A program made the translations under genes and the position numbers. Below, one piece after another: positions 37,987 through 46,197 of a DNA stretch of 64,000 bases (position 1 is its first letter; each line of letters begins with the position of its first letter). This DNA comes from Roseateles sp. YR242. GTDB lineage: Bacteria; Pseudomonadota; Gammaproteobacteria; Burkholderiales; Burkholderiaceae_C. Under the pieces are notes generated by a model. The model was not told the origin of the DNA. It saw only the letters and a list, made by a program, of their open reading frames with translations, and searched no databases. The stretch lies in assembly GCF_900109745.1 (NCBI RefSeq), contig NZ_FOAV01000002.1, positions 347,594 through 411,593 of the forward strand, in the 5' to 3' direction.

Positions 37987-39360
37987 ATGCATATCCATAT
38001 CCTGGGCATTTGCGGCACGTTCATGGGGGGCCTGGCCGCCCTGGCGCGCGAGGCCGGCCACCGCGTGACCGGTTGCGACGCCAACGTGTATCCGCCGATG
38101 TCCACCCAGCTGGAAGCACTGGGCATTGAGCTGATCGAGGGTTTTGGCGCGGACCAACTGGCGCTGAAGCCCGACCTGTTCGTGGTGGGCAATGTGGTGA
38201 CACGCTCCTCCGAGGGGCGGTTCCCGCTGATGGAGGCCATCCTCGACGCCGGGCTGCCCTACACCAGCGGCCCGCAGTGGCTGGCCGAGCACGTGCTGCA
38301 AGGGCGCCATGTGCTGGCGGTGGCCGGTACCCATGGCAAGACTTCCACCAGCTCCATGCTGGCCTGGATCCTGGAGGCCGCCGGGCTGGCCCCGGGCTTC
38401 CTGATCGGTGGTGTACCCCAGAACTTCGGCGTCTCGGCGCGGCTGGGGGCGGCGGACAAGGACCGCTTCTTCGTGATTGAAGCGGACGAGTACGACACCG
38501 CCTTCTTCGACAAGCGTAGCAAGTTCGTGCATTACCGGCCGCGCACCGCCGTGCTCAATAACCTGGAGCACGACCACGCAGACATCTTCCCGGACCTGGC
38601 AGCCATCGAGACCCAGTTCCATCATCTGGTGCGCACGGTGCCGCCGTCGGGGCGGCTGGTCGTGAACGCCCGTGAGGAGGCCCTGCAACGGGTGCTCGCA
38701 CGCGGCTGCTGGAGCGAAGTGCAGCGCTTTGGTGCCCGCAAGGAAGAGCCCGGCGCATTGCGGGCCCGCGGCGAGCCGACCTCCTTCGACGTGCTGCGCG
38801 GCAGCCTGAAGGTGGGCCACGTGAGCTGGGAGCTGCTGGGCGAGCACAACCAGCTCAATGCCCTGGCGGCCATCGCGGCAGCCGAACATGTGGGCGTGGA
38901 CCCGGAAGTGGCCGCCACGGCACTGGGTGGGTTCAAGAGCGTGCGTCGGCGCCTGGAACTGCGCGGGGAGGTCCGTGGCATCAAGGTCTATGACGACTTT
39001 GCCCACCACCCCACCGCCATCCACACCACCATCGACGGCCTGCGCCGTCGCATTGCCCCGGCGGAGCGCATCCTGGCCATCTTCGAGCCGCGTTCCAACA
39101 CCATGAAGCTGGGCACCATGAAGGCACAACTGCCTTGGGCACTGGAAGAGGCGGACCTGAGCTTCTGCAACCAGGACGGCCTGACCTGGGACGCCAGGGA
39201 AGCCCTGGCGCCACTGGGCGAGCAGGGCGTGGTGGGCGCCAACGTGGACGCGCTGGTGAAGCTGATCAAGGCGGTGGCCAAGCCTGGCGACCATCTGCTG
39301 TGCATGAGCAACGGTGGTTTCGGCGGCATCCACGAGAAGCTGCTGGCGGCACTGGCGTAG
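37987..39360 (+). CDS. mpl: UDP-N-acetylmuramate:L-Ala-gamma-D-Glu-meso-DAP ligase
   Basis: Mpl reattaches recycled murein tripeptide to UDP-MurNAc. The 457-residue Mur-ligase homologue begins MHIHILGICGTFMGGLAALA, the Mpl-specific version of the UDP-binding fold. It has the ATP loop GTHGKTSTSSML near 115 and DDFAHHPTAI. A MurC would show a different N-terminus, so Mpl is preferred. Confidence 0.96.
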   Translation: MHIHILGICGTFMGGLAALAREAGHRVTGCDANVYPPMSTQLEALGIELIEGFGADQLALKPDLFVVGNVVTRSSEGRFPLMEAILDAGLPYTSGPQWLAEHVLQGRHVLAVAGTHGKTSTSSMLAWILEAAGLAPGFLIGGVPQNFGVSARLGAADKDRFFVIEADEYDTAFFDKRSKFVHYRPRTAVLNNLEHDHADIFPDLAAIETQFHHLVRTVPPSGRLVVNAREEALQRVLARGCWSEVQRFGARKEEPGALRARGEPTSFDVLRGSLKVGHVSWELLGEHNQLNALAAIAAAEHVGVDPEVAATALGGFKSVRRRLELRGEVRGIKVYDDFAHHPTAIHTTIDGLRRRIAPAERILAIFEPRSNTMKLGTMKAQLPWALEEADLSFCNQDGLTWDAREALAPLGEQGVVGANVDALVKLIKAVAKPGDHLLCMSNGGFGGIHEKLLAALA

Positions 39361-39440
39361 CGCTGAAGTAAGCTCGCGTCCGCCGCACCCACCGTTGGGC
39401 GCGGCGCACAACCATCCTTTGATCGAGGAGCACAGACAAG

Positions 39441-40520
39441 ATGAGCCTTTCCGGCAAGCAGGTTCCGGCGTTGCAGAACCGTTCCTTCCTCTGTCTGTTG
39501 ACACTGGTCACCGTGGGGTTCGGCTGGATCCTGTGGCCCATGCTGGGCGCCATCCTCTGGGGGGTGGCGCTGGCCATCGTGTTCCGGCCGCTGTACCTGC
39601 GCCTGCTGCGCAAGGTGAAGCGGCCCAACGTGGCGGGGGTGCTGACCATCCTCATCATCATGCTGCTGGTGGTGCTGCCCATGGTCTACGTGACCGCCGC
39701 GCTGGTGCGCGAAGCCACGGTACTCTTTGAGCTCTTCAAGTCCGGCCGTTTTGATTTCCACACCTACGTGCAGCAGGTGTATGCCGCCACGCCGCGCTGG
39801 ATGATGGATGTGCTGGAGCGGCTGGGGCTGCAGAACCTGAGCAGCCTGCAGGACCGCCTGGGTGCTGCGCTCAACCAGATCAGCCAGTTCGTGGCGACCA
39901 AGGCCCTGGGGTTCGGGCAGGACACTTTTGACTTCGTGGTCAGCTTCTTCGTGATGCTGTATCTGCTCTTCTTCCTGATGCGCGATGGTGAGCAACTGTC
40001 CAAGCGCATCCGCGATGCCTTGCCGCTGCAGGACGCCTACAAGCGCCAGTTGGGCGACAAGTTCCGCACGGTGATCCGCGCCACGGTCAAGGGCAACATC
40101 GTGGTGGCGGCGCTCCAGGGCGCGCTGGGCGGCCTCGCCTTCTGGGTGCTCGGCATCCATGCGCCGGTGCTGTGGGCGGTGCTGATGGGCTTTCTTTCGT
40201 TGCTGCCTGCGGTGGGCGCGGCACTGGTGTGGGCACCGGTGGCCATCTATCTGCTGGCGGCCGGTTCGGTAGGCGCTGGCGTTGGCCTCATCCTGTACGG
40301 CACGCTGGTGATCGGGCTGGTGGACAACGTGCTGCGACCGTTGCTGGTGGGCAAGGACACCAAGATGCCGGACTACGTGGTGCTGATGACCACCATCGGC
40401 GGCATGGCCGTGTTCGGCATCAACGGCTTCGTCATCGGCCCGCTGATCGCCGCCATGTTCATCGCGGTGTGGGACATCGTGGCGGCGGAGCGGCGGTATC
40501 CGGACGATAGAACGGGCTGA
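39441..40520 (+). CDS. AI-2E family transporter
   Basis: A 359-residue polytopic inner-membrane protein of the PF01594-type family. Members include a proposed autoinducer-2 exporter and Na+(Li+)/H+ antiporters, so the substrate is open. About eight helices are visible, in the usual layout: three near the N-terminus, a soluble stretch, then five. The family signature LGIHAPVLWAVLMGFLSLLP and the stretch GTLVIGLVDNVLRPLLVG are present. A GAGGAG ribosome site lies 11 nt before the ATG. Confidence 0.88.
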   Translation: MSLSGKQVPALQNRSFLCLLTLVTVGFGWILWPMLGAILWGVALAIVFRPLYLRLLRKVKRPNVAGVLTILIIMLLVVLPMVYVTAALVREATVLFELFKSGRFDFHTYVQQVYAATPRWMMDVLERLGLQNLSSLQDRLGAALNQISQFVATKALGFGQDTFDFVVSFFVMLYLLFFLMRDGEQLSKRIRDALPLQDAYKRQLGDKFRTVIRATVKGNIVVAALQGALGGLAFWVLGIHAPVLWAVLMGFLSLLPAVGAALVWAPVAIYLLAAGSVGAGVGLILYGTLVIGLVDNVLRPLLVGKDTKMPDYVVLMTTIGGMAVFGINGFVIGPLIAAMFIAVWDIVAAERRYPDDRTG

Positions 40521-40558
40521 GCCCGGGCCACGGCCCAACCACTGCTTCGGGCGTGAGC

Positions 40559-40591
40559 AAAAACAAAAAGGACCGGCATCGCTGCCGGCCC
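40559..40591 (-). terminator. Intrinsic terminator of the zinc metalloprotease gene
   Basis: On the minus strand a 9-bp stem (40570-40578 with 40583-40591, one G-U pair) closed by a GCGA tetraloop is followed by TTTTTGTTTTT. It lies 25 bp past the stop codon. Confidence 0.85.
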
Positions 40592-40615
40592 TTGCTTCAT
40601 GCCGCGTCGGCCTGA

Positions 40616-43357
40616 TCAGGTCCGCGTCATTGTTGCCTTCAGCACCGTGCTGAGCATGTCCAGGCTTTCGGCGATGTGGGCCCGGGTCTCGACCGACTGA
40701 CCACCCTTGGCCTGGGCGGCTCGCAGGTCACCCTGCAGTTGTGTCGCATGCAGGCGCAGCATGGCGTAGGCATCGGCAAACTGACCGGTGGCCGCACTGC
40801 CGCGCGTCAGGTTGGCTTGCAGCCGGCGCAGGTACTCGCGCTGCAGGTTGCGACGCAGTCGGTCGATCTCGGCACCCGTCTTCAGTTCGCTAAAGATGGA
40901 CGACTGCAGCGTGCCATACACCTCATTGAGCGAGATGATGCCCTTGCGCTCCGACGCCGGCACAAAGTTGGGCAGCTCCATCAGGCGGATGGCCGTGCTG
41001 GCGTTCAGCAGGCGGTCCAGCGCCACCAGTTGCACCCGCGACACCGCCGCCGGGATGCTCACCCACTCCGGCCGCGCGAACTCGACATAGTCCGCCGTCA
41101 ACGAGGTCAGGAACTCCGGCTTGAACCGGAAGCTGTCCGCACTGAACAGCCCCGTGGCCAGGAAGCGCAGAGCCTCGCGCTGCTTGGCCGGCTCCACCGG
41201 CTTCAGCGTCGGATGCCCCGAGCCCGGCACGTCACGCATCGTGTACATGCCCCCCACATACTTGCCCACCAGCTCCGACGAACGCGCCAGCTGCGTGAAG
41301 CCATTGATCAGCGACCGGCGCTGACGCAGCGGATCCTCACCCGCCACCGGCTGACGGTTCTGCACCCGGTTCCACAGCTCCTGCGAGAGCTTCAAACGCT
41401 TCTTGTAATAGGCCAGCGGGTCGTCCCCGAGGTCAAAGCGGTTGATCATCGGGTCCATGCCGTCGTACGGGCCGAAACCCCCAGCATCGGTGTCATCGGC
41501 ATACGCATGGCCGGGCTCCACATTGCGCGCGGCAATGCGCTTGAGCTCACCGTCTTCCTGGTCCTTGGGCAGTTGCTTGTAGGCGTACTCGATGGCCCAG
41601 TAGTCGTAGGCACCCAGCGTGGTGTTGTTGTAGGTGGTCGTCGCCTCGCCTTCCAGCGGAATGTTGTAGGCGTTGTAGTCCATCACCGAGCCGGAAATGC
41701 CGTGGGCATCGGTGTAGCCCTTGTCCTTGAGCTGCGCCTGCGTAACGGTGGTGGAGGCCTTGAAGTTGTGCTTCAGGCCCAGGGTATGACCCACCTCGTG
41801 CATCACCACATCCTTGATGCGGGCCTGCACAAAGGCGTCGGCCTCGGGACTCTCCGGGTCGATGTCGCCCCGTGCTTCGAGGATGTCCAGCGCGAAGTTC
41901 ATCTCCGACGCTGCGTCGGTGGCGTAGGTGCAATAACTCGCATTGCGGCCCTCGCGCCAGCCCTGGTTCATCTGCGCCAGCGCAGCCTCCTCTTCACCAA
42001 AGCTGGTGAGGCGCGGGGTGTCCTCGCTGATGAAGGCGCGGCCACCGCGGGCAAAGACATCGCTCATGCCGATATCGGCATCCAGGATTTCACCGGTGCG
42101 CGGGTCCACATGGCTGGGGCCGATGGCAAAACCGACGTCCGCCCCCACGAACCAGCGAACGGAGGCGTGTTCGGCATCCATGTTGTCCCAGTCCGCGTCA
42201 TCCGGCTGCTGCTTGGCCACCACCGCGTTCTTGAAGCCGATCTTCTCGAAGGCCTTGTTCCATTCCAGGATGCCGGCTTCCACCGCCGGGCGGTACTTGG
42301 GCGGAATGTTCTTGTCCATCCAGTAGACGATGGGCTGCACCGGTTCGGACAGTGCCGCGTCCGGGTCCTTCTTCTCCAGGCGCCAGCGGTTGATGTAGTG
42401 CACCCGTGGGTTGGCCTTGACGTCGTCGCTCAGGTCGGTGAACGACTCGGTGAAGTGGCCCAGGCGGCCGTCGGCGCGGCGCGTGTTCATCGCCGCTTCC
42501 GGCAGGGCGCGGAAGTTGTAGACAAAGCCCATGAACATCGAACGCGGGTCCGGCGTCACCATCGGCGGCGGTGGCACCGGCACCGGCAGGGCCACCAGCG
42601 GCGGGGCCGGAATACGTGGGGTGAAGTAGTGGACCCGCGCACTCAGGGTGCTGAGCGTGTCATCCGCCCGGGTGGTCTCGAAGAAGGAATTGCCCCGGTC
42701 CACCGCGTACGGCAGACGGAAGGCCGCCTCCATGCGGGTGCTCATGCCCGGGATGTCGGTCAGGAGGATGCCGGCATCCACCAGGAAGGACTTGCGCTCC
42801 GGATGGTCCGCACTGGCCACCGGGCCGGCAGCCAGCAGGCTGGGCGAAAACGCCTCTTCAGCCGCACGCTTGCCACCGCCTTCGGCGCGGAAGCGGGTGT
42901 TGAGCGCCACCAGTTGGATGTTGTTGCCCACCCGGCGCCATTCAGCCATCACGTCAGGACCCATCTGGCTGGCATAGAAGCCGCGTTCACCAATGGAGCT
43001 GGAGATGTTGATGGTGAACAGGAATGGCTTGTTCAGCATCGCCCGGGGAATTTCCAGCCAGACCTTCTCGTCCTTGCGCAGGATCGGGAAGAGACCGTCC
43101 TGACGCTTGGTGTCACGGGACACCTCGGCGAACGGCTTGGGGGCGGTCGGGTCGGCCGGGGGGCGGGCGGCCATCGGGGGGGTGGCGCCCGGCGAGCCTG
43201 GCGCACCAGAGGCGGCAGTGGATGGTGCCGAGGCGGCGGCGGCAGCAGCCGCCGCTGGCGCCGCAGCACCACCGGCCGTCGGCGGCGTGGCGCAGGCGCA
43301 CAGCAGCAGGGAAGCCACAGCAATGGCGGACAGCTTGATCGAATCCGTGGAGGTCAT
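40616..43357 (-). CDS. Large zinc-dependent metalloprotease, putative lipoprotein
   Basis: A 913-residue secreted protease. The signal is followed by a cysteine near residue 23 (LLLCACAT), a weak lipobox. An Ala-rich low-complexity spacer (about 30-80) leads into N-terminal domains of the DUF5117/DUF5118 type. The catalytic helix is HEVGHTLGLKHN near 518-529, the extended HExxHxxGxxH metzincin-type zinc site, and a Met-turn candidate SVMDYNAYN follows. The chosen start at 43357 gives a proper signal peptide. Natural substrates are not known for this family. It is divergent from the YqiA-like esterase. Confidence 0.9.
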   Translation of the reverse strand: MTSTDSIKLSAIAVASLLLCACATPPTAGGAAAPAAAAAAAASAPSTAASGAPGSPGATPPMAARPPADPTAPKPFAEVSRDTKRQDGLFPILRKDEKVWLEIPRAMLNKPFLFTINISSSIGERGFYASQMGPDVMAEWRRVGNNIQLVALNTRFRAEGGGKRAAEEAFSPSLLAAGPVASADHPERKSFLVDAGILLTDIPGMSTRMEAAFRLPYAVDRGNSFFETTRADDTLSTLSARVHYFTPRIPAPPLVALPVPVPPPPMVTPDPRSMFMGFVYNFRALPEAAMNTRRADGRLGHFTESFTDLSDDVKANPRVHYINRWRLEKKDPDAALSEPVQPIVYWMDKNIPPKYRPAVEAGILEWNKAFEKIGFKNAVVAKQQPDDADWDNMDAEHASVRWFVGADVGFAIGPSHVDPRTGEILDADIGMSDVFARGGRAFISEDTPRLTSFGEEEAALAQMNQGWREGRNASYCTYATDAASEMNFALDILEARGDIDPESPEADAFVQARIKDVVMHEVGHTLGLKHNFKASTTVTQAQLKDKGYTDAHGISGSVMDYNAYNIPLEGEATTTYNNTTLGAYDYWAIEYAYKQLPKDQEDGELKRIAARNVEPGHAYADDTDAGGFGPYDGMDPMINRFDLGDDPLAYYKKRLKLSQELWNRVQNRQPVAGEDPLRQRRSLINGFTQLARSSELVGKYVGGMYTMRDVPGSGHPTLKPVEPAKQREALRFLATGLFSADSFRFKPEFLTSLTADYVEFARPEWVSIPAAVSRVQLVALDRLLNASTAIRLMELPNFVPASERKGIISLNEVYGTLQSSIFSELKTGAEIDRLRRNLQREYLRRLQANLTRGSAATGQFADAYAMLRLHATQLQGDLRAAQAKGGQSVETRAHIAESLDMLSTVLKATMTRT

Positions 43358-43482
43358 AGGGCGGATCGTTGAAGTGAGCGCGACGGGTGGCGACGGCTGC
43401 CGGCCGCGTGCAGGTTGAGAAAAGACAGCCGCACCATACCGCACCGCAAGCCCAGTGACGGAAGTGATTCAGGGCCCACCCC

Positions 43483-43488
43483 TACACT
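43483..43488 (+). promoter_or_regulatory. Candidate -10 box close to the esterase start
   Basis: TACACT ends 7 nt before the ATG at 43496, with no ribosome site between. It repeats the spacing seen before yqgE and the BioC-like gene. Confidence 0.3.
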
Positions 43489-43495
43489 CGCGGCC

Positions 43496-44110
43496 ATGAC
43501 TGCGTTTTCTCCCGCCCGCCGCACCCATCTGCTGTATCTGCACGGCTTCCGTTCCTCGCCGCGTTCCGCCAAGGCGCAACGGATGGCGCGCTGGGTGGCA
43601 GCGCACCGGCCGGACCTGGTTCTTGCCAGCCCGCAGCTCCCGCCGTCACCCCTTGACGCAGTGGCGCTGGTGAATGAGTTGGTGCAGGACTGGCCGCGGG
43701 ACACGATGGCCATCATGGGCAGTTCGCTGGGCGGCTTCTACGCCACCCACCTGGCCGAGCGCACCGGTGCCCGCACGGCGCTGATCAACCCGGCCGTGGA
43801 CCCGGCGCGGGACCTGGCCGACTACATCGGTGAACAGACCTGCTGGCAGAACCCGGACGAGCATTTCTACTTCCGGCCAGAGTTCGTCGGGGAACTGCGC
43901 GCGCTGGAGGTGGGGCCCCTCACCCATCCGGACCGCGTCATGGCGGTCATTGCCAAGGGCGACGAGGTGCTGGACTGGGAAGAGATGGTGGGCCGTTATC
44001 CCGGCAGCGAGATCCGCCTGCTGGAAGGCGGTGACCATGCGCTGTCCGATTTCGATGACCACCTGGAGGCCCTGACCGCCTTCCTGGGGCTCAGCGCGAA
44101 GGCTTCCTGA
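43496..44110 (+). CDS. YqiA/YcfP-like alpha/beta-fold esterase
   Basis: A 204-residue cytosolic hydrolase of the UPF0227 type. It has LLYLHGFRSSPRSAKAQRM at the N-terminus and the nucleophile elbow MGSSLGGFYATHLAE. Acid and histidine come from AKGDEVLDWEE and EGGDHALSDFDDH. The family shows short-chain esterase activity in E. coli; the physiological role is open. Its last 20 bp overlap the convergent CorA-type gene. Confidence 0.86.
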   Translation: MTAFSPARRTHLLYLHGFRSSPRSAKAQRMARWVAAHRPDLVLASPQLPPSPLDAVALVNELVQDWPRDTMAIMGSSLGGFYATHLAERTGARTALINPAVDPARDLADYIGEQTCWQNPDEHFYFRPEFVGELRALEVGPLTHPDRVMAVIAKGDEVLDWEEMVGRYPGSEIRLLEGGDHALSDFDDHLEALTAFLGLSAKAS

Positions 44111-45182
44111 CCGCCCAGACCAGCAAGCCGGTCACCACGACCGTCAGCACCACGATCAGGCTGACCACCACGACAAAACCGTGCGGATGGTCCAGGAAGG
44201 GCAAGCCGCCGACGTTCATGCCGAACAACCCCGAGATCAGGTTGATCGGCAGGGCCAGCACCGTGACCATGGTCAGCAGGTACAGGGTGCGGTTGTTTTC
44301 CTGAGCCACCCGGGCGGCTGTTTCGTCCTGCACCGCGCGGATGCGCTCCTGCAATGCCTGAATATCGCGCAGCACCAGGGAGAACTCTTCACTGGCCTGC
44401 TGCAACTGCTGCTTGTCCGACTCCGCCACCCAGGCGGGCGGGTTGGACAGCATGCGCAGCAAGGCACTGGGCTCCGGCGCCAGCAGCCGCTGCAGGCGCA
44501 CCATCAGGCGGCGCAACTGGGCCACCTCGCTGTCGGCACCGGGCCGGCGACCGGCCAGCAGGGCATCTTCGATATCGTCCACCCGCTCCGTGGCCTGGCG
44601 GACGATGCGCTGCAGTTCATCGGCCTGGTCCCGCAGCAGGTGGTCCAGCAGGCCCAGGCTGGAATGGGGCCGCTCCCCGCGCTTGACCGCCATGCGCAAG
44701 CGGTCCACCGAGCGCAACGGCGAACGGCGTGCGCTCAGAACCAGATGCTGGCTGACCTGCATCCACAGCGTGGACACATCGCCCACGTCAAAGGCGAAGT
44801 CGAACGTGACGTCGTTCAGCACCGCGAAGAGCTGGTCGCCATCGCGCTCGATGCGGGAAGACCGTGAACCGGCCTGTTGCGCCTCGACAAAGCTGTCCGC
44901 CAGCGCCGCATGCTTGGCCAGCCAGGGCAAGGCCCCGGAATGGCTGAGGTTGAAATGCAGCCAGACGAAGCCACCCTCGGGCTGCTCCAGCCGCACCTGC
45001 GCTTCTGCCAGCGTGGGCAGGGCTTGCGTCTCTCGCTCGGGGTGGATCCAGAAGCCGCAGATCAGGCCTTGCTGGTCGCTGCCATAGGAAGACACCTGCG
45101 GCGCCAGCGATACCGGCGGCCTTCCCGCCGGGGCGGGGTCCGGTGAATGGCCAGGCAGCGATTCGGAAACAGGATCAGGCAT
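44091..45182 (-). CDS. CorA/ZntB-family divalent cation transporter
   Basis: A 363-residue membrane protein with a large cytoplasmic N-terminal domain, a long coiled-coil helix and two C-terminal membrane helices. The pore motif GMNVGG follows the first helix (near 319-322). The periplasmic loop (LPFLDHPHG) is closer to ZntB (zinc) than to CorA (magnesium), but this is not decisive. The start at 45182 overlaps the end of psd by 8 bp, so they are coupled. Confidence 0.88.
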   Translation of the reverse strand: MPDPVSESLPGHSPDPAPAGRPPVSLAPQVSSYGSDQQGLICGFWIHPERETQALPTLAEAQVRLEQPEGGFVWLHFNLSHSGALPWLAKHAALADSFVEAQQAGSRSSRIERDGDQLFAVLNDVTFDFAFDVGDVSTLWMQVSQHLVLSARRSPLRSVDRLRMAVKRGERPHSSLGLLDHLLRDQADELQRIVRQATERVDDIEDALLAGRRPGADSEVAQLRRLMVRLQRLLAPEPSALLRMLSNPPAWVAESDKQQLQQASEEFSLVLRDIQALQERIRAVQDETAARVAQENNRTLYLLTMVTVLALPINLISGLFGMNVGGLPFLDHPHGFVVVVSLIVVLTVVVTGLLVWAVRKPSR

Positions 45183-46065
45183 CAGCACAAGGGGGTCCGG
45201 GCAGCCGCGCAATCGCCTGCCCCATGCGCAGCCGCTGGCCGGTGGTCAGGCCGGGCGTCAGATCGACGCCCGGGGGCAGGAACACGATGATCGTCGAGCC
45301 CTGTTCGAACCAGCCCATTTCCTCGCCACGTGTATGCGAATGGCGACACTCGAAGTGATGCGGGCCGGCCCGGTCTGGCCGCAAGGTCAGGTCGAGCGCA
45401 TGCAAGCGCAGGCTGGCCACCAGGATGGCCGCCACCGGTACCAGCGCCATGGGGGTGCCGTCCGGCAGCCGCGCCTCCACCGCCGCCCGCACATTCCGGC
45501 AGAACAGCCGCTCCACCCGTTTGAGGGCAATCGGATTGACGTTCCAGGTATCACCGGCGATGTGGGTCACCCGCTCGATGGTCAGGTCCGCCGGGGCATG
45601 GAAGCGGTGGTACATGGCCGAGGTGAGCCGCAGCGTGAGAAAACTGCCGTTCAGATAGGGCGCCGCCCGCTGGGCGTCCCCGAACAGGTCGGCGATGCCA
45701 TAGGCCATGCCCTTGGCCTGCAAGGCCATGCCGCGATGCACCGGACCGAAGGCGCCGACGATGGCATCACAGGGGCTGACCAGGGCGCCCGGCGCCGTCT
45801 CCACCGGCCGTGCCCCCGCGCGCAGCCGCCGGGTGAACACCTCCCGCAATGAACGGTAATGACGCGGCTCGGCCTCGTCCAGATCCAGCTCGGTGAACAG
45901 GCGCCACACCGCCACCGAGATGCGGGTCAGCAGTGGGCTGTCGATGCGGCTGTACCAGCCCATGAAACGCGTCAGCGCCAGGCGGGGTACGCGATTGGTG
46001 AGCAGAAAGTTCAGGTCTTCCTGCTGGGTGAGCCTGTCACGCCAGCGCGCCAGTTTCATAGACAT
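45175..46065 (-). CDS. psd: Phosphatidylserine decarboxylase proenzyme
   Basis: Psd makes phosphatidylethanolamine and self-cleaves to form a pyruvoyl cofactor. The 296-residue protein has the expected segments: VSPCDAIVGAFG (catalytic Asp), MYHRFHAPAD (His), and the cleavage site as EQGSTIIVF near 253-261. The usual LGST is QGST here; the Ser that becomes pyruvoyl is kept. The start is the ATG at 46065. It is divergent from the class III aminotransferase and coupled to the CorA-type gene. Confidence 0.95.
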   Translation of the reverse strand: MSMKLARWRDRLTQQEDLNFLLTNRVPRLALTRFMGWYSRIDSPLLTRISVAVWRLFTELDLDEAEPRHYRSLREVFTRRLRAGARPVETAPGALVSPCDAIVGAFGPVHRGMALQAKGMAYGIADLFGDAQRAAPYLNGSFLTLRLTSAMYHRFHAPADLTIERVTHIAGDTWNVNPIALKRVERLFCRNVRAAVEARLPDGTPMALVPVAAILVASLRLHALDLTLRPDRAGPHHFECRHSHTRGEEMGWFEQGSTIIVFLPPGVDLTPGLTTGQRLRMGQAIARLPGPPCADA

Positions 46066-46124
46066 GTCAATTGCGTCGGGTACGGTCGCCCGTAATTTGC
46101 CAACCCTGTGTGACAACAGACCCA

Positions 46125-46176
46125 GGGAACCTCTGCATCACTCCCGCGAGCCGAGGTGGCCCTTGCAGAGGTTCCC
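46125..46176. repeat. 52-bp element with perfect 13-bp terminal inverted repeats
   Basis: Arms GGGAACCTCTGCA (46125-46137) and its exact complement (46164-46176) enclose 26 bp, in the 132-bp region between psd and the aminotransferase. No target-site duplication is obvious. It ends 21 bp before the aminotransferase ATG and could be a mobile-element remnant, a REP-like sequence or a cis-regulatory hairpin. Confidence 0.75.
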
Positions 46177-46197
46177 CAGCGCTTCGAGGCCATGCCG

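Noticed and set aside
40676..43372. Long plus-strand frame opposite the zinc metalloprotease
   Set aside because: Shadow of the HEVGH protease gene; low-complexity translation without recognisable motifs.
46156..46197. GTG start for the aminotransferase
   Set aside because: It lies inside the inverted-repeat element, while the ATG at 46198 has GAGG at the right distance.
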